From contig JAKVBL010000005.1 in NCBI GenBank assembly GCA_022447365.1, forward strand, positions 1-64,000: a stretch of 64,000 nucleotides of DNA, written 5' to 3'. The translations under genes were made by a program, and so were the position numbers. Of the stretch, positions 44,076 to 53,800 are shown one piece after another. Source of the DNA: Oleiphilaceae bacterium. Lineage in GTDB: Bacteria; Pseudomonadota; Gammaproteobacteria; Pseudomonadales; Oleiphilaceae. The notes below the pieces were generated by a model, which saw nothing but the letters and a program-made list of their open reading frames with translations, had not been told where the DNA came from and made no database searches. Each line of letters opens with the position of its first letter. The first letter of the stretch is position 1.

Positions 44076-45266
44076 CTAAAGCCAGCGTCCGAAGAGCAAT
44101 AGTATTAGACTTCCCGCAACTCGTTTCCATAAAGGCTGTTTGGCAAGACTACTCAATGTTTGTTTGGTCGTGTACGAACAATCATGATGAAAATCATCGA
44201 GTAGTTGTTGTTTGGCTTCTTTGGTTTGAAGTACGTAGTCGACTTCGAGATCGTGCCGAAAGCTTCGATGATTCATATTGCTGGAACCAATACTCGCCCA
44301 TTCATCAATCATGATTGTTTTGGCGTGAAGCATGACAGGTTGATATTCATAAATATGAGCCCCTGATTGCAAAAGGCTTTTGTAAAAGTACGCCGATACC
44401 CAAGGCATAAAAATAACGTCCGAATGTTCCGGCACAATAATTTGAACGTTTACGCCTCTTTGTGCTGCAGAAGTCAATGCTTTTAACAGCGCTGGTTCAG
44501 GCACAAAGTATGCGTTAGTGATAAAGATATGATGTTGCGCGTGATTGATCAGACGAAGTAATAAACGATGGTGATGTTTGCGCATGATACGGTTGTAGTT
44601 GAGTAAGAAATTGGATTTTAGCGCAGTTTTAGTAATGATGCGTTTCACCTTCTGCTTTGAATAATTCCAACTCGCATCAAACGCTTGCTCAAGCGCACTT
44701 AGATTTCCCCCAGATATTTTTATAGCGGTATCGCGCCAATGAGCGCCACCATGCTCATTGTGTAAATGGTTGACGCTGATATTGATGCTGCCTATGAAAG
44801 CGAAGTGCTTATCGATGATGACTGTTTTGCGATGGTTTCGTTTGTTAATGGAGAGTAAAAGATATAAGAGTTTTCGTATGCCATGGGTCTTTATTACGGC
44901 GTAGCGCCATTGTTCTAGTTTCCATGGCAACGGGCGATGAATACGTACTTGCACACCGTGCTGAGTAAGATCATCCGCAATTGCTTTAAACTTGTCGTCA
45001 ATGCCAATTCCATCGGTGAGTAAACGTACTGTCACGCCGCGCCCTGCAGCAGATTTCAGGATTTCGGCAACACGTAGTCCGAGAGTATTGTTCTCATAGA
45101 TATAAACTTCCATGTCAATGCAGTACTTGGCGTCATTGATGCTATCTTTGAGCGCAAAAAAATAACTTTCTGCATCATTGAACAGTTGTTCTTGAGGAGG
45201 AGTATCAATAGAAGATCGTGAAGGGTGTTTTGAAGGCTTCGAAGAATGCGGAATTAGTGTCATCAA
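44076..45266 (-). CDS. Cardiolipin synthase-like phospholipase D family protein (ClsB-like)
   Basis: A 396-residue protein with two HKD motifs: NHRKTVIIDKHFAFIGSIN (near residue 141-159) and MLHAKTIMIDEWASIGSSN (near 315-333). Both have the HxK-x4-D core, so it should transfer phosphatidyl groups, forming cardiolipin or a related lipid. The ClsB-type lacks long N-terminal membrane helices; here a short basic start and a C-terminal hydrophobic stretch (GSLILLLFGRWL) are seen. Two ATGs begin the frame. It lies 20 bases downstream of sufE but with no functional link to it. Confidence 0.88.
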   Translation of the reverse strand: MMTLIPHSSKPSKHPSRSSIDTPPQEQLFNDAESYFFALKDSINDAKYCIDMEVYIYENNTLGLRVAEILKSAAGRGVTVRLLTDGIGIDDKFKAIADDLTQHGVQVRIHRPLPWKLEQWRYAVIKTHGIRKLLYLLLSINKRNHRKTVIIDKHFAFIGSINISVNHLHNEHGGAHWRDTAIKISGGNLSALEQAFDASWNYSKQKVKRIITKTALKSNFLLNYNRIMRKHHHRLLLRLINHAQHHIFITNAYFVPEPALLKALTSAAQRGVNVQIIVPEHSDVIFMPWVSAYFYKSLLQSGAHIYEYQPVMLHAKTIMIDEWASIGSSNMNHRSFRHDLEVDYVLQTKEAKQQLLDDFHHDCSYTTKQTLSSLAKQPLWKRVAGSLILLLFGRWL

Positions 45267-45286
45267 AGCCTCTTTTGCTGAATGGT

Positions 45287-45745
45287 TTAGCTGTTTTCTG
45301 CGGCTGCCTTCTTGATTAATTCAAGCATAGCACGTAAACCATTGCCTCGAGTTGGACTGATATGCCGCATTAAGTCTATTTTTTCAAATGCAGCTTCCAC
45401 ATCGAGATCAATAATTTCCTGCGGTGTTTTCGCATTCAAGGTAACGAGAACAATTGCAGCGAGACCTTTCACGATAATCGCGTCGCTATCGATCATTAAA
45501 TAAAGCTTGTTCGTGTCTGCATCAAATTTATGAATTAGCCAAACTTGGCTTTGACAGCCATGAACGTAGTTATCTTCAGTTCGTTCAGACTCCGGGAATT
45601 CAGGAAGGGATTTTCCAAGATCGATGATGTAGCCATAGCGTTCTTCCCAATCATCTAGGAACTCAAAGGCATCATAGATATCTTCAATGGTGGTTTCGCT
45701 ACCCAGAGGATTGGATTTAAAGCTTTCTAAAGAAGGCGAGGTCAT
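45287..45745 (-). CDS. sufE: Cysteine desulfuration protein SufE
   Basis: A 152-residue cytosolic sulfur acceptor that takes persulfide from SufS and delivers it for Fe-S assembly. Active Cys in DNYVHGCQSQVWLIH near residue 63-65, with surrounding DWEERYGYIIDLGK near 31-44 and RGNGLRAMLELIK near 134. Length is standard. Last gene of the suf operon, 15 bases after sufT. Confidence 0.93.
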   Translation of the reverse strand: MTSPSLESFKSNPLGSETTIEDIYDAFEFLDDWEERYGYIIDLGKSLPEFPESERTEDNYVHGCQSQVWLIHKFDADTNKLYLMIDSDAIIVKGLAAIVLVTLNAKTPQEIIDLDVEAAFEKIDLMRHISPTRGNGLRAMLELIKKAAAENS

Positions 45746-45760
45746 GTTTGTTCCTTTAGC

Positions 45761-46309
45761 TTACAGCAGGCCGAGTTCCAGTTTCGCTTCGTCTGAAAGC
45801 ATCTCATTGTTCCATGGTGGGTCAAAGACTAAATCTATCTCAACCTTAGCCACATTTGGCACACGTTCTACGTAAAATCGAACATCGTTTACGATGACAG
45901 GGCCCATGCCGCATCCAGGTGCAGTCAAGGTCATTGTAATATCTACATCAAATTTGTCTGCAATATCAGTGCTCTTTTTTACTTCGCAGCCATAGATCAG
46001 GCCAAGTTCGACAACGTTGACTGGAATTTCTGGGTCATATACCTGATGTAAAGCTGCCCATACTTGCTCTTCGCTAACAGATCCATCGGCAGGTGCTTCG
46101 ACTTCTTCGTATTCAACGGTTTTGCCCAGTGCATCCGCATCCCTTCCTTCAATTCGAGCAAGATTACCATTCACTGATACGGTGAATGTTCCACCTAAAG
46201 ATTGGGTAATGGTGACGAATGAGTCCTTTGGAATAACGATCTCTGTGCCTGCCGGAACAATACGAGCGTCTACATCTCGATTTGTTACGACGACTTCGCG
46301 TTCTGCCAT
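45761..46309 (-). CDS. sufT: Fe-S cluster assembly protein SufT (DUF59 family)
   Basis: A 182-residue protein. The C-terminal half is a MIP18/DUF59 domain: VWAALHQVYDPEIPVNVVELGLIYGCEV near residue 84-112 and TLTAPGCGMGPVIV near 133-146. The N-terminal half is the extension typical of SufT (REVVVTNRDVDARIVPAGTEI). SufT supports Fe-S maturation. It starts two bases after sufA, so it is coupled within the operon. Confidence 0.92.
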   Translation of the reverse strand: MAEREVVVTNRDVDARIVPAGTEIVIPKDSFVTITQSLGGTFTVSVNGNLARIEGRDADALGKTVEYEEVEAPADGSVSEEQVWAALHQVYDPEIPVNVVELGLIYGCEVKKSTDIADKFDVDITMTLTAPGCGMGPVIVNDVRFYVERVPNVAKVEIDLVFDPPWNNEMLSDEAKLELGLL

Positions 46310-46311
46310 GC

Positions 46312-46674
46312 TTACGCTTCCTCAGTCACTGAAAAACTTTCACCACAACCGCACTCGCCAGTCACATTTGGGTTTTTAAATTGAAACATGCTGTTTAGAC
46401 CAACGGTTACGAAGTCGATTTCTGTACCATTAAGCACGGCTAGATCTTTTGCTGGGACAACAATGCTCACGCCTTGTTGTTGAAATTCCACATCACCATC
46501 TTTTGCTTCTTTTACCAGCTCAGTTTCATACATGAATCCAGAACAGCCGCTAGTCTGCAGATACAGGCGGAAAGATAGATCGCCTCCTGCTTTCGCTACT
46601 TCTTGTGCGATGTGCTGAGCAGCCTTTTCTGATACAGAAATAGACTGGCTTGGTTCGAACGTTGAAACAGTCAT
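46312..46674 (-). CDS. sufA: Fe-S assembly scaffold/carrier SufA (HesB family)
   Basis: A 120-residue A-type carrier. The three conserved Cys are present: QTSGCSGFMYE near residue 41-43 and GECGCGESF near 110-114. It transfers [2Fe-2S] or [4Fe-4S] clusters to targets. Located after sufS and before sufT in the leftward operon. SufA is favoured over ErpA or IscA by context. Confidence 0.88.
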   Translation of the reverse strand: MTVSTFEPSQSISVSEKAAQHIAQEVAKAGGDLSFRLYLQTSGCSGFMYETELVKEAKDGDVEFQQQGVSIVVPAKDLAVLNGTEIDFVTVGLNSMFQFKNPNVTGECGCGESFSVTEEA

Positions 46675-46701
46675 ATAAATGTCTTCCTAGAGTATGCGTT
46701 C

Positions 46702-47943
46702 TTACGCGAACATGCGTTGTATTTTCGCGAGCGCAGCGAATAACTGATCGACTTCTTCGTGCGTGTTATAAAACGCAAATGATGCGCGAGCACAGCCCGG
46801 AAGTCCGAATTTTTCCATTAGAGGCATAGCACAGTGGTGGCCAGTACGAATGCCGATGCCTTGTTGATCAAGCAACATACCAATGTCGCTTGGATGTAAT
46901 CCTTCAATTTTGAAAGACATAACCGGCACCTTGTTTTCAGCAGTACCAATCATCGACATGCCTGGAATGGTCTCGATTAGTTTTATCGCATGAGCCATTA
47001 AGGCGGCTTCATGCGCGTCTAGCGCTTCGCGATCGAGCGATTGAATGTAGTCAATGGCAGTGCCTAAGCCTACCGCTTCACCAATCGCTGGTGTGCCAGC
47101 TTCAAACTTATAGGGGAGTTGATTGTAGGTTGTACCCTCAAAACTAACGCGCTCTATCATCTCGCCGCCACCTTGGTAAGGAGGCATCGCTTCTAGCAAG
47201 TCGCGCTTTCCATATAGAACACCAATACCTGTCGGGCCGAAAATTTTATGCGATGAAAATGCATAAAAATCGCAATCTAAATCCTGAACATCAACAGCAA
47301 AATGAGGTGTTGCTTGTGCACCATCTAAAACGGTTAATGCATTCACAGATTTTGCTTTGGCAATGATTTCATTTGCTGGATTAATGGTTCCAAGCACATT
47401 TGATACATGGGTAAAGCAAAGAAGCTTTGTGTTTGGATTCAAAAGCTCGTCGAGTTGATCCATGAGCAACTCACCATGCTCATTGATCTCCCAAACTTTA
47501 ATGACCGCACCCGTACGTTCTGCTAACATTTGCCATGGAACGATATTCGCGTGATGCTCCATTCGTGTCACAATGATTTCGTCACCCGCTTCGATTTGGG
47601 GTGTTAAACCATGCGCGACCAGATTCATGGCCTCAGTCGTACCTTTGGTCCAAATAATCTGTTCGCGAGCTGGGGCGTTCAAATACGACTTAACTTTATC
47701 TCGAGCACCTTCAAAAGCTGCTGTTGCACGATCGCCTAGGATATGCGCGCCGCGATGCACATTTGCATTATCTGAATGATAATACGCTGTCATTGCGTCG
47801 ATCACTTGCTGCGGTTTTTGAGAGCTAGCTGCGCTATCGAGGTATACCAGTGGCTTACCGTTTACATCTTGGTTGAGAATAGGGAAGTCTGCGCGTGCCT
47901 TTAACGCGATCTCTTGTATCTCTTGTGCCGTCATTGCGCTCAT
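46702..47943 (-). CDS. sufS: Cysteine desulfurase SufS
   Basis: A 413-residue PLP enzyme (group II) releasing sulfur from L-cysteine as an enzyme persulfide. Motifs: YLDSAASSQKPQQV near residue 30, HHANIVPWQ near 129, PLP Lys in FSSHKIFGPTGIGVLYG near 232-235, and active Cys in RTGHHCAMPLMEKFG near 371. Partners with SufE, encoded at the end of the operon. Length is normal. Confidence 0.95.
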   Translation of the reverse strand: MSAMTAQEIQEIALKARADFPILNQDVNGKPLVYLDSAASSQKPQQVIDAMTAYYHSDNANVHRGAHILGDRATAAFEGARDKVKSYLNAPAREQIIWTKGTTEAMNLVAHGLTPQIEAGDEIIVTRMEHHANIVPWQMLAERTGAVIKVWEINEHGELLMDQLDELLNPNTKLLCFTHVSNVLGTINPANEIIAKAKSVNALTVLDGAQATPHFAVDVQDLDCDFYAFSSHKIFGPTGIGVLYGKRDLLEAMPPYQGGGEMIERVSFEGTTYNQLPYKFEAGTPAIGEAVGLGTAIDYIQSLDREALDAHEAALMAHAIKLIETIPGMSMIGTAENKVPVMSFKIEGLHPSDIGMLLDQQGIGIRTGHHCAMPLMEKFGLPGCARASFAFYNTHEEVDQLFAALAKIQRMFA

Positions 47944-47960
47944 TTAATTCGTTTTCCCGC

Positions 47961-49214
47961 CTAATCTTTAAAGCTAAGAAGTTCTGATAAAGTTTGCTCC
48001 CACTGTTCAGCAAGCGAAGCAATCGGAACTGCGCGTACCAATTCAAGAACAAATCCGAGCGTCAACATTTGACGCGCTTGCTCATCACTCAGACCGCGAG
48101 TTTTTAGGTAGTACACTTCTTTTTCATCTAGTTGGCCGATGGTTGCGCCGTGTGCACATTTAACATCGTCAGCGTAGATTTCTAACTCTGGTTTCGTATC
48201 GATTTCTGCAGAGTTCGATAACAACAAGTTGCGATTGTTCATTTCGCCCAGTGTTTTTTGGGCGTCTTTGTGAATATATATACGTCCATTAAACACAATG
48301 TGTGAATTGTCATCTGCAATACAACGATAGTTTTCTTCGCTGGTGCAGTTTGACGCAATGTGCTCAATTTCGGTGTGGTTGTCGTAGTGTTGTTTTTCCT
48401 TCGTGACGACCACGCCATTTAATTCACAATGCGAGCCTTTCTCTGTCATTAATACATGAAGGTCATGGCGTGCCATGGCTGACCCTAAGCAAAGAATATG
48501 GCTTTCAAAATTCGCATCACGTTTTAGAATTGCACGCGTGGTTCCGCCTATACGGAACGCACTGCCTAAAGGATTTTGACGCAAATAAGTAAGCTTTGCG
48601 TTGTCACCAATCAGCGCTGTTGTTTGGCTAGAGCAGAATGCTCCGTCTACATCAGCGATTGCATAGTTTTCAATGACTGTAGCTTGCGCACTTTGCTCCA
48701 GTTCGATATACACACGAGGTGTTGTAAGTCCCGCTTCATCTTGCACAAAGTTCAAAATGATCGGGCATTCAATCACGGCATTTTTAGCAATGCGAATGAC
48801 TAGTCCATCATTGAAAAGAGCGGTGTTGATTTGTTCAAGCTCTCCGCGCTCATATTCTGCAAGTTCAATGATTGCTGAGCAGTCTTCATCACTAAGTTGC
48901 GTAAAAGCTTGAAGAGTTAAGCCCGATTCTTCGATCTCGCTTAATGCCGCGGCGTCAATACCAGCAGCTGAGATGTCTATGTAGATAGCATTTTCGACAA
49001 ATGCTGTTGTGCTTACTGTCTCAGAGTTGTTACTGAGAAGGCTTAGATCACCTAAACGCTTTGCAGAATACTTCCAATGCTCTGTTTTGCGCGTTGGCAC
49101 AACAAGCGTAGATAGTTTCTCTTGTGCGTTTTTCTGTAATGTTTGAATTTGGCTTGGAAGAGCAGAGTTAAGCTGATGCGCTTCAACGACAGCCAAAGAG
49201 CTGAGTTGAGTCAT
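47961..49214 (-). CDS. sufD: Fe-S cluster assembly protein SufD
   Basis: A 417-residue SufBD-family protein that joins SufB and SufC in the scaffold complex. The C-terminal half has the beta-helix core: FNGRIYIHKDAQKTLGEMNNRNL near 310-332 and DDVKCAHGATIGQLDEKEVYYLKTRG near 350-375, with the conserved Cys and His of the SufB-SufD interface. Four bases separate its start from the sufC stop. Confidence 0.94.
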   Translation of the reverse strand: MTQLSSLAVVEAHQLNSALPSQIQTLQKNAQEKLSTLVVPTRKTEHWKYSAKRLGDLSLLSNNSETVSTTAFVENAIYIDISAAGIDAAALSEIEESGLTLQAFTQLSDEDCSAIIELAEYERGELEQINTALFNDGLVIRIAKNAVIECPIILNFVQDEAGLTTPRVYIELEQSAQATVIENYAIADVDGAFCSSQTTALIGDNAKLTYLRQNPLGSAFRIGGTTRAILKRDANFESHILCLGSAMARHDLHVLMTEKGSHCELNGVVVTKEKQHYDNHTEIEHIASNCTSEENYRCIADDNSHIVFNGRIYIHKDAQKTLGEMNNRNLLLSNSAEIDTKPELEIYADDVKCAHGATIGQLDEKEVYYLKTRGLSDEQARQMLTLGFVLELVRAVPIASLAEQWEQTLSELLSFKD

Positions 49215-49217
49215 TGC

Positions 49218-49982
49218 TTATGCCTCGCTTTCTGCGTTGTCTTCAAGACCTAACCAGCCGTAGCCTTTTTCTTCAAGCTCAAGTGCAAGCTCTTTGCCGC
49301 CTGATTTGATGATTTTACCGCCAGCCAAAACGTGAACATAATCTGGAACAATGTAATCAAGCAAACGCTGGTAGTGCGTAACCATAACAACCGCTCGATC
49401 TGGAGAGCGAAGCGCGTTTACGCCATCAGCCACAACACGTAGTGCGTCGATATCTAGGCCTGAGTCAGTTTCATCAAGAATCGCTAGTGATGGCTCAAGC
49501 ATCAGCATCTGCATGATCTCGTTACGCTTTTTTTCGCCGCCAGAGAAACCTTCGTTGACGCCACGTTTTAAGAAAGATGGGTCAAGATTTACCTGTTGGA
49601 TCTTTGCTTTAGCTTGCTTCATGAATTCCGCTGCGTTGATCTCACCTTCGCCGCGATGTTGGCGAATGTTGTTGATCGCGGTGCGCAAGAACTGAAGGTT
49701 GCTGACGCCTGGAATTTCAACAGGGTATTGGAATGCTAGAAACACACCTTCACGCGCGCGGTCTTCAATCGACATGTCAAGGAGATCTTGGCCATTAAAA
49801 GTAACCGTGCCGCCGTTCACTTCATAAGCTTGGTTGCCTGCGAGTACCTGAGAAAGTGTACTTTTACCGCTCCCATTTGGGCCCATGATTGCGTGAACTT
49901 CGCCAAGCTTAACCTCAAGGTTCAAGCCTTTAAGGATTTGCTTTTCTTCAACTGATGCTTGTAAATCTTTGATGTCTAACAT
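49218..49982 (-). CDS. sufC: Fe-S assembly ATPase SufC
   Basis: A 254-residue ABC-type ATPase of the SufBCD complex. Walker A GPNGSGKSTL near residue 34-43, Q-loop LAFQYP near 82, ABC signature GVNEGFSGGEKKRNEI near 140-155, Walker B AILDETDSGLD near 165 and switch His in MVTHYQRLL near 203. I chose the ATG at 49982 (MLDIKDLQ), preceded by GGAAAAGA; the ORF start at 50012 adds ten unlike residues. Confidence 0.95.
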   Translation of the reverse strand: MLDIKDLQASVEEKQILKGLNLEVKLGEVHAIMGPNGSGKSTLSQVLAGNQAYEVNGGTVTFNGQDLLDMSIEDRAREGVFLAFQYPVEIPGVSNLQFLRTAINNIRQHRGEGEINAAEFMKQAKAKIQQVNLDPSFLKRGVNEGFSGGEKKRNEIMQMLMLEPSLAILDETDSGLDIDALRVVADGVNALRSPDRAVVMVTHYQRLLDYIVPDYVHVLAGGKIIKSGGKELALELEEKGYGWLGLEDNAESEA

Positions 49983-50036
49983 TCGTCTTTTCCATTCGTA
50001 TGCGTCGCACAACTCGCCGCAAGATTTAATCTTTAA

Positions 50037-51485
50037 TTAACCTACACTGCCTTCAAGGCTGACTTCTAATAGCTTGGTTGCCTCAACCGCGAATTCCATC
50101 GGAAGCTCTTTGAATACTTCCTTACAGAAACCGTTAACAATCATTGAAACGGCTTGCTCTGCATCAATGCCTCGTTGTTGGCAAAGGAACAGTTGGTCAT
50201 CGCTGACTTTTGAGGTCGTCGCTTCGTGCTCGACGATCGCACTCTTATTTTTGTTTTCGATGTAAGGGAAGGTATGAGCGCCACACTTGTCGCCAATCAA
50301 TAGAGAGTCACATTGCGTATAGTTTCTTGAACTTTCAGCGGTCGGCGCAATTTTGACTAAGCCGCGATAGCTGCTGTCACTTTTACCGGCAGAAATACCT
50401 TTCGAAATGATCGTACTCTTGGTGTTTTTACCAATATGGATCATCTTCGTGCCCGTATCGGCTTGCTGAGCGTTATTTGTTAGCGCAACAGAATAGAACT
50501 CACCAACACTGCCTTCGCCGCGTAATACACAGCTAGGGTATTTCCATGTGATGGCAGAGCCAGTTTCTACTTGCGTCCACGAAATTTTAGAGTTCTTGCC
50601 AATACATGCGCCGCGTTTGGTTACGAAGTTATAAATTCCACCTCGACCCTCTTCATCACCGGGATACCAGTTTTGAACCGTTGAATATTTGATTTCAGCG
50701 TCGTCCATTGCAACGAGTTCAACCACAGCTGCGTGAAGCTGGTTTTCATCACGCATTGGCGCGGTGCAGCCTTCAAGGTAGCTAACATGGCTACGTTCTT
50801 CAGCGATGATTAGTGTACGTTCGAACTGACCGGTTTTTGCTTCGTTAATTCGGAAGTAAGTCGATAGTTCTAGCGGACAGCGCACGCCTTTCGGGATGTA
50901 AACAAATGATCCGTCAGAAAATACAGCTGAGTTTAGTGCCGCGTAGTAGTTGTCTTTTTGAGGAACAACAGAACCCAGATACTTCTTGATGAGCTCAGGA
51001 TGTTTATGAACCGCTTCTGAAATTGGGCAGAAAATAACGCCAGCTTCAGTTAGCTTGTCCTTGAATGTCGTGGTGACAGAAACACTATCAAATACAGCAT
51101 CAACGGCAACACCAGCGAGTCGAGCGCGCTCGTGTAATGGAATGCCAAGCTTTTCATAGGTTTTCAAAAGCTCTGGATCAACTTCGTCGAGACTTTTCGG
51201 GCCATCATCTTTAGATTTTGGCGCAGAATAATAGGCAATGTCGTTGTAATCGATTTTAGGGAAGTTAACGTGAGCCCATTCTGGGTCTTCCATCTCTTGC
51301 CATACTTTATAAGCCTGAAGACGCCATTCAAGCATCCACTCCGGCTCATTTTTCTTGGCTGATAGGCGGCGGATAACGTCTTCGTTCAAACCAGGCTCAA
51401 AGGTCTCAGACTCGATTTCGGTGACGAAACCGTGCTCATATTCTCTTTTGATTAGCTCTTTAACTTCTTTGTCAGATTCAGACAT
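50037..51485 (-). CDS. sufB: Fe-S cluster assembly protein SufB
   Basis: A 482-residue core scaffold of the SufBC2D complex, on which Fe-S clusters are assembled. Recognisable blocks: [19 protein letters not shown] near residue 193-211, [14 protein letters not shown] near 230 and [23 protein letters not shown] near 395-417, which carries the cluster-site Cys. First gene of the sufBCDSATE operon; its promoter overlaps an IscR-type site. Confidence 0.96.
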   Translation of the reverse strand: MSESDKEVKELIKREYEHGFVTEIESETFEPGLNEDVIRRLSAKKNEPEWMLEWRLQAYKVWQEMEDPEWAHVNFPKIDYNDIAYYSAPKSKDDGPKSLDEVDPELLKTYEKLGIPLHERARLAGVAVDAVFDSVSVTTTFKDKLTEAGVIFCPISEAVHKHPELIKKYLGSVVPQKDNYYAALNSAVFSDGSFVYIPKGVRCPLELSTYFRINEAKTGQFERTLIIAEERSHVSYLEGCTAPMRDENQLHAAVVELVAMDDAEIKYSTVQNWYPGDEEGRGGIYNFVTKRGACIGKNSKISWTQVETGSAITWKYPSCVLRGEGSVGEFYSVALTNNAQQADTGTKMIHIGKNTKSTIISKGISAGKSDSSYRGLVKIAPTAESSRNYTQCDSLLIGDKCGAHTFPYIENKNKSAIVEHEATTSKVSDDQLFLCQQRGIDAEQAVSMIVNGFCKEVFKELPMEFAVEATKLLEVSLEGSVG

Positions 51486-51556
51486 TCTTGACAGTGCTCG
51501 TATTGCTAAATTGATTTCATGTAAGAAGCGGCTGTTTCAGCCACTTTTCGGGCGAG

Positions 51557-51585
51557 AGTATATAATAACCTACTAAAATAGTCAG
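51557..51585 (-). promoter_or_regulatory. Promoter of suf operon (sigma-70 type)
   Basis: On the minus strand CTGACT (-35, plus positions 51580-51585) and TATACT (-10, plus 51557-51562) are separated by exactly 17 bases. Expected transcription start is about 65 bases before the sufB ATG. The -35 and spacer lie inside the IscR-like site. Confidence 0.7.
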
Positions 51586-51589
51586 GTAT
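51565..51589. promoter_or_regulatory. IscR type-1-like operator upstream of sufB
   Basis: A 25-nt imperfect palindrome matching the known IscR type-1 pattern ATAsyyGACTrwwwyAGTCrrsTAT at all but two positions: A at the fourth base and TACT for GACT. The half AGTCAGGTAT is exact. It overlaps the -35 and spacer of the suf promoter, as expected for repression by [2Fe-2S]-IscR. No iscR gene is in the window, so control would be from elsewhere in the genome. Confidence 0.75.
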
Positions 51590-51758
51590 TAATTTGCTTT
51601 GCTCGTGCGATACTTCTTTCAGGCGCGCGATTTTATACTTTTGTGGAACAAATTGCAGACTTGTTACGTAAGTTTTCACATTCTAGCCTTAAACTGACAG
51701 ACATATTGCGTTGCTCTGCTAGCCTAAATTGGATGGATTTTAATCGATAGGACGTACA

Positions 51759-52784
51759 GTGTTAGGCGAGAACAACTATAGTAGTTATACGTTTAGTCAA
51801 GATGTTCAGGTTTGTGGTCGTGATGCATATGCAATGAAAGCGACAATCGAACACCCTTTTGAGCGTGAATTTCTTCGTGCTCAATCTCTGGCAAAAGAGC
51901 TTATGGATGTTATTTATGACCTCTATGCTGCATTTCGATGCGGCAGCTCTGTTAGTGTTTCTCAAGATATTCAACCAACTATAGAGCGATGCCAAGAGAG
52001 CATTTCTCGAAATTTGTATGCCTGGCTCGCACTGTGCCAAACAAAGCGTAAACAGTCTTATTTAATTGAGCATGCTTTTCGTACGACGGTGTTATCGATG
52101 AGTTTAGCTTCGGCATTGAAATGGGATAGTCGAGAAATTTTGAAATTAGGGCTATCTGCGTTATTGAGTGATGTCGGTAAAGTGATGATTCCCTCATCGA
52201 TTCTCAATAAAGAAGGGGCATTAACGAGCGCAGAGTATGCCGTGATTCGAGTGCATCCTTTGGAAGGAAGAAAATTACTTCAGCAACTTAGTGATGTAGA
52301 TGCATCTGTCATTGATATTGTGGTTAGCCACCACGAACGTATTGATGGGCAAGGTTATCCTCAGGGATTAACGGCTGATCAGATTCCGCTTTCTGCGAAG
52401 TTAATTGCGATTACAGATGCTTTTGATGCAATGACGAGCGAGAGGGCTTACGCATCGGCACGGTCTATCGATGATGCGATGAAAATTCTTGTTCAGTGTA
52501 AAGGTAAGCAATTCGATGAAAGCCTAACAGACGCATTCTTAGCCTTGCTGGGGAATGTTCCCTCTGGCTTGCATGTGAAATCGAGTTCTGGTCGAGCGTT
52601 GCTTATCTTAGAGCCGGGGCGTTCTTTGGGGAGTTATCGTGCTATTTCGTTGAGCGATGGCTTGGAACTAGAAATCCCTACAAAAGATGCGGTTTCTTCG
52701 CAAAGTGAGTATATTGCTCCAGATTCGATTGAAGCGATGAATGAATCGCACATTCAGCAACTGAACGCGTTGATAACGGCTTAA
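51759..52784 (+). CDS. HD-GYP domain protein with altered HD motif
   Basis: A 341-residue protein. The N-terminal ~100 residues are of unknown type; residues 105-265 form an HD-GYP domain normally acting as a cyclic-di-GMP phosphodiesterase. Seen: HAFRTTVLSMSLA, LLSDVGKVMIP (family has HD; here SD, so one metal-binding His is lost), VHPLEGRKLL, HHERIDGQGYPQGL (GYP motif intact) and ITDAFDAMTSERAY. Catalysis may be reduced, with ligand binding retained. Start GTG with AGGA eight bases upstream. Divergent from the suf operon. Confidence 0.8.
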   Translation: MLGENNYSSYTFSQDVQVCGRDAYAMKATIEHPFEREFLRAQSLAKELMDVIYDLYAAFRCGSSVSVSQDIQPTIERCQESISRNLYAWLALCQTKRKQSYLIEHAFRTTVLSMSLASALKWDSREILKLGLSALLSDVGKVMIPSSILNKEGALTSAEYAVIRVHPLEGRKLLQQLSDVDASVIDIVVSHHERIDGQGYPQGLTADQIPLSAKLIAITDAFDAMTSERAYASARSIDDAMKILVQCKGKQFDESLTDAFLALLGNVPSGLHVKSSSGRALLILEPGRSLGSYRAISLSDGLELEIPTKDAVSSQSEYIAPDSIEAMNESHIQQLNALITA

Positions 52785-52834
52785 AAAAGTCTTTGTTTTG
52801 AACGTCTTTATTTTTATTAGTTTGGTCACTTTTC

Positions 52835-53788
52835 ATGGCAGTTTTCACACAGGTCACCCCGCAAGACTTGAATCCAGTTATTGAACAGTTCTATCTTGGC
52901 AGGATTGTCTTGTTAGAGGGGATTGGGGCTGGAATTGAAAACACCAATTACTTCTTGAACACCTCAAAAAATGGTCAGCTTAGTCGATGGGTGTTGACGG
53001 TTTTTGAAGCGATGGAATCCGCTGAATTGCCTTTTTTTGTCTCGCTCACCCAACATTTAGCGTCAAAAGGGCTTGCTGTTCCCGCGGCGCTGCAAGATTC
53101 GAAAGGGCAATCCCTTTTTAAGATTCAAGGCAAAGACGCTATGATCGTTCCTTGTTTTGATGGGGCCGCAAAAACAGACATGGAGATCGAAGATTGTGCA
53201 GCAGCGGGGACATGGTTGGCGCATATGCATCATGCGGTCGCAGATTTTGATGGAGATCGAAAATTAGTTCGAGATTCAGCTTGGATGCAGGAGCATCTCA
53301 ATGCGCTCAAAAATTCTGACATGCCTCGCGACGACTTTGCTTTGCTAGAGGAATGCGTTGAACGCTATTCGGTATACCGACGAGAGTTAGATCAGTGTTC
53401 AAGGGGCACTGTTCATGGGGACTTGTTTAAAGACAATGTTCTCTTCGGCGAACAGAATATATCTGGCGTGATTGACTTTTATCATGCCTGTACCGAAGGC
53501 TTTCTTTTTGATTTGGCTGTTTGTGCGAACGACTGGGCGATGACTGCGTCAGGCCGACACGATAGTGCAAAACTATCGGCTTTGGTGGAGGCATATCAGA
53601 GTGAGAAACCTTGGTCAGATGCCGAAAGTGCTTGTTGGCCCTTATTTCTGGAATTGGCCGCTTTACGCTTTTGGATATCCCGGTTAGTAAGTAAGTACTT
53701 AGCGGGTTATCAGCAGGAGAGTTTGGCGGGCTATACGATCAAAGATCCAAACGCCATGCGCGATATTATTATTCGGCTTCGCGCATAG
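52835..53788 (+). CDS. thrB: Homoserine kinase (ThrB, APH-fold type)
   Basis: A 317-residue kinase of the aminoglycoside phosphotransferase fold, phosphorylating homoserine for threonine synthesis. Motifs: ENTNYFLNT near residue 36, VPCFDGAAKTDMEIED near 106, catalytic loop GTVHGDLFKDNVLFG near 191-205 and VIDFYHACTEGFLFDLAVCAND near 213-233. This is the type-II form common in proteobacteria lacking GHMP-type thrB. Convergent with the small secreted protein gene. Confidence 0.9.
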   Translation: MAVFTQVTPQDLNPVIEQFYLGRIVLLEGIGAGIENTNYFLNTSKNGQLSRWVLTVFEAMESAELPFFVSLTQHLASKGLAVPAALQDSKGQSLFKIQGKDAMIVPCFDGAAKTDMEIEDCAAAGTWLAHMHHAVADFDGDRKLVRDSAWMQEHLNALKNSDMPRDDFALLEECVERYSVYRRELDQCSRGTVHGDLFKDNVLFGEQNISGVIDFYHACTEGFLFDLAVCANDWAMTASGRHDSAKLSALVEAYQSEKPWSDAESACWPLFLELAALRFWISRLVSKYLAGYQQESLAGYTIKDPNAMRDIIIRLRA

Positions 53789-53800
53789 CGTTGCATATGA

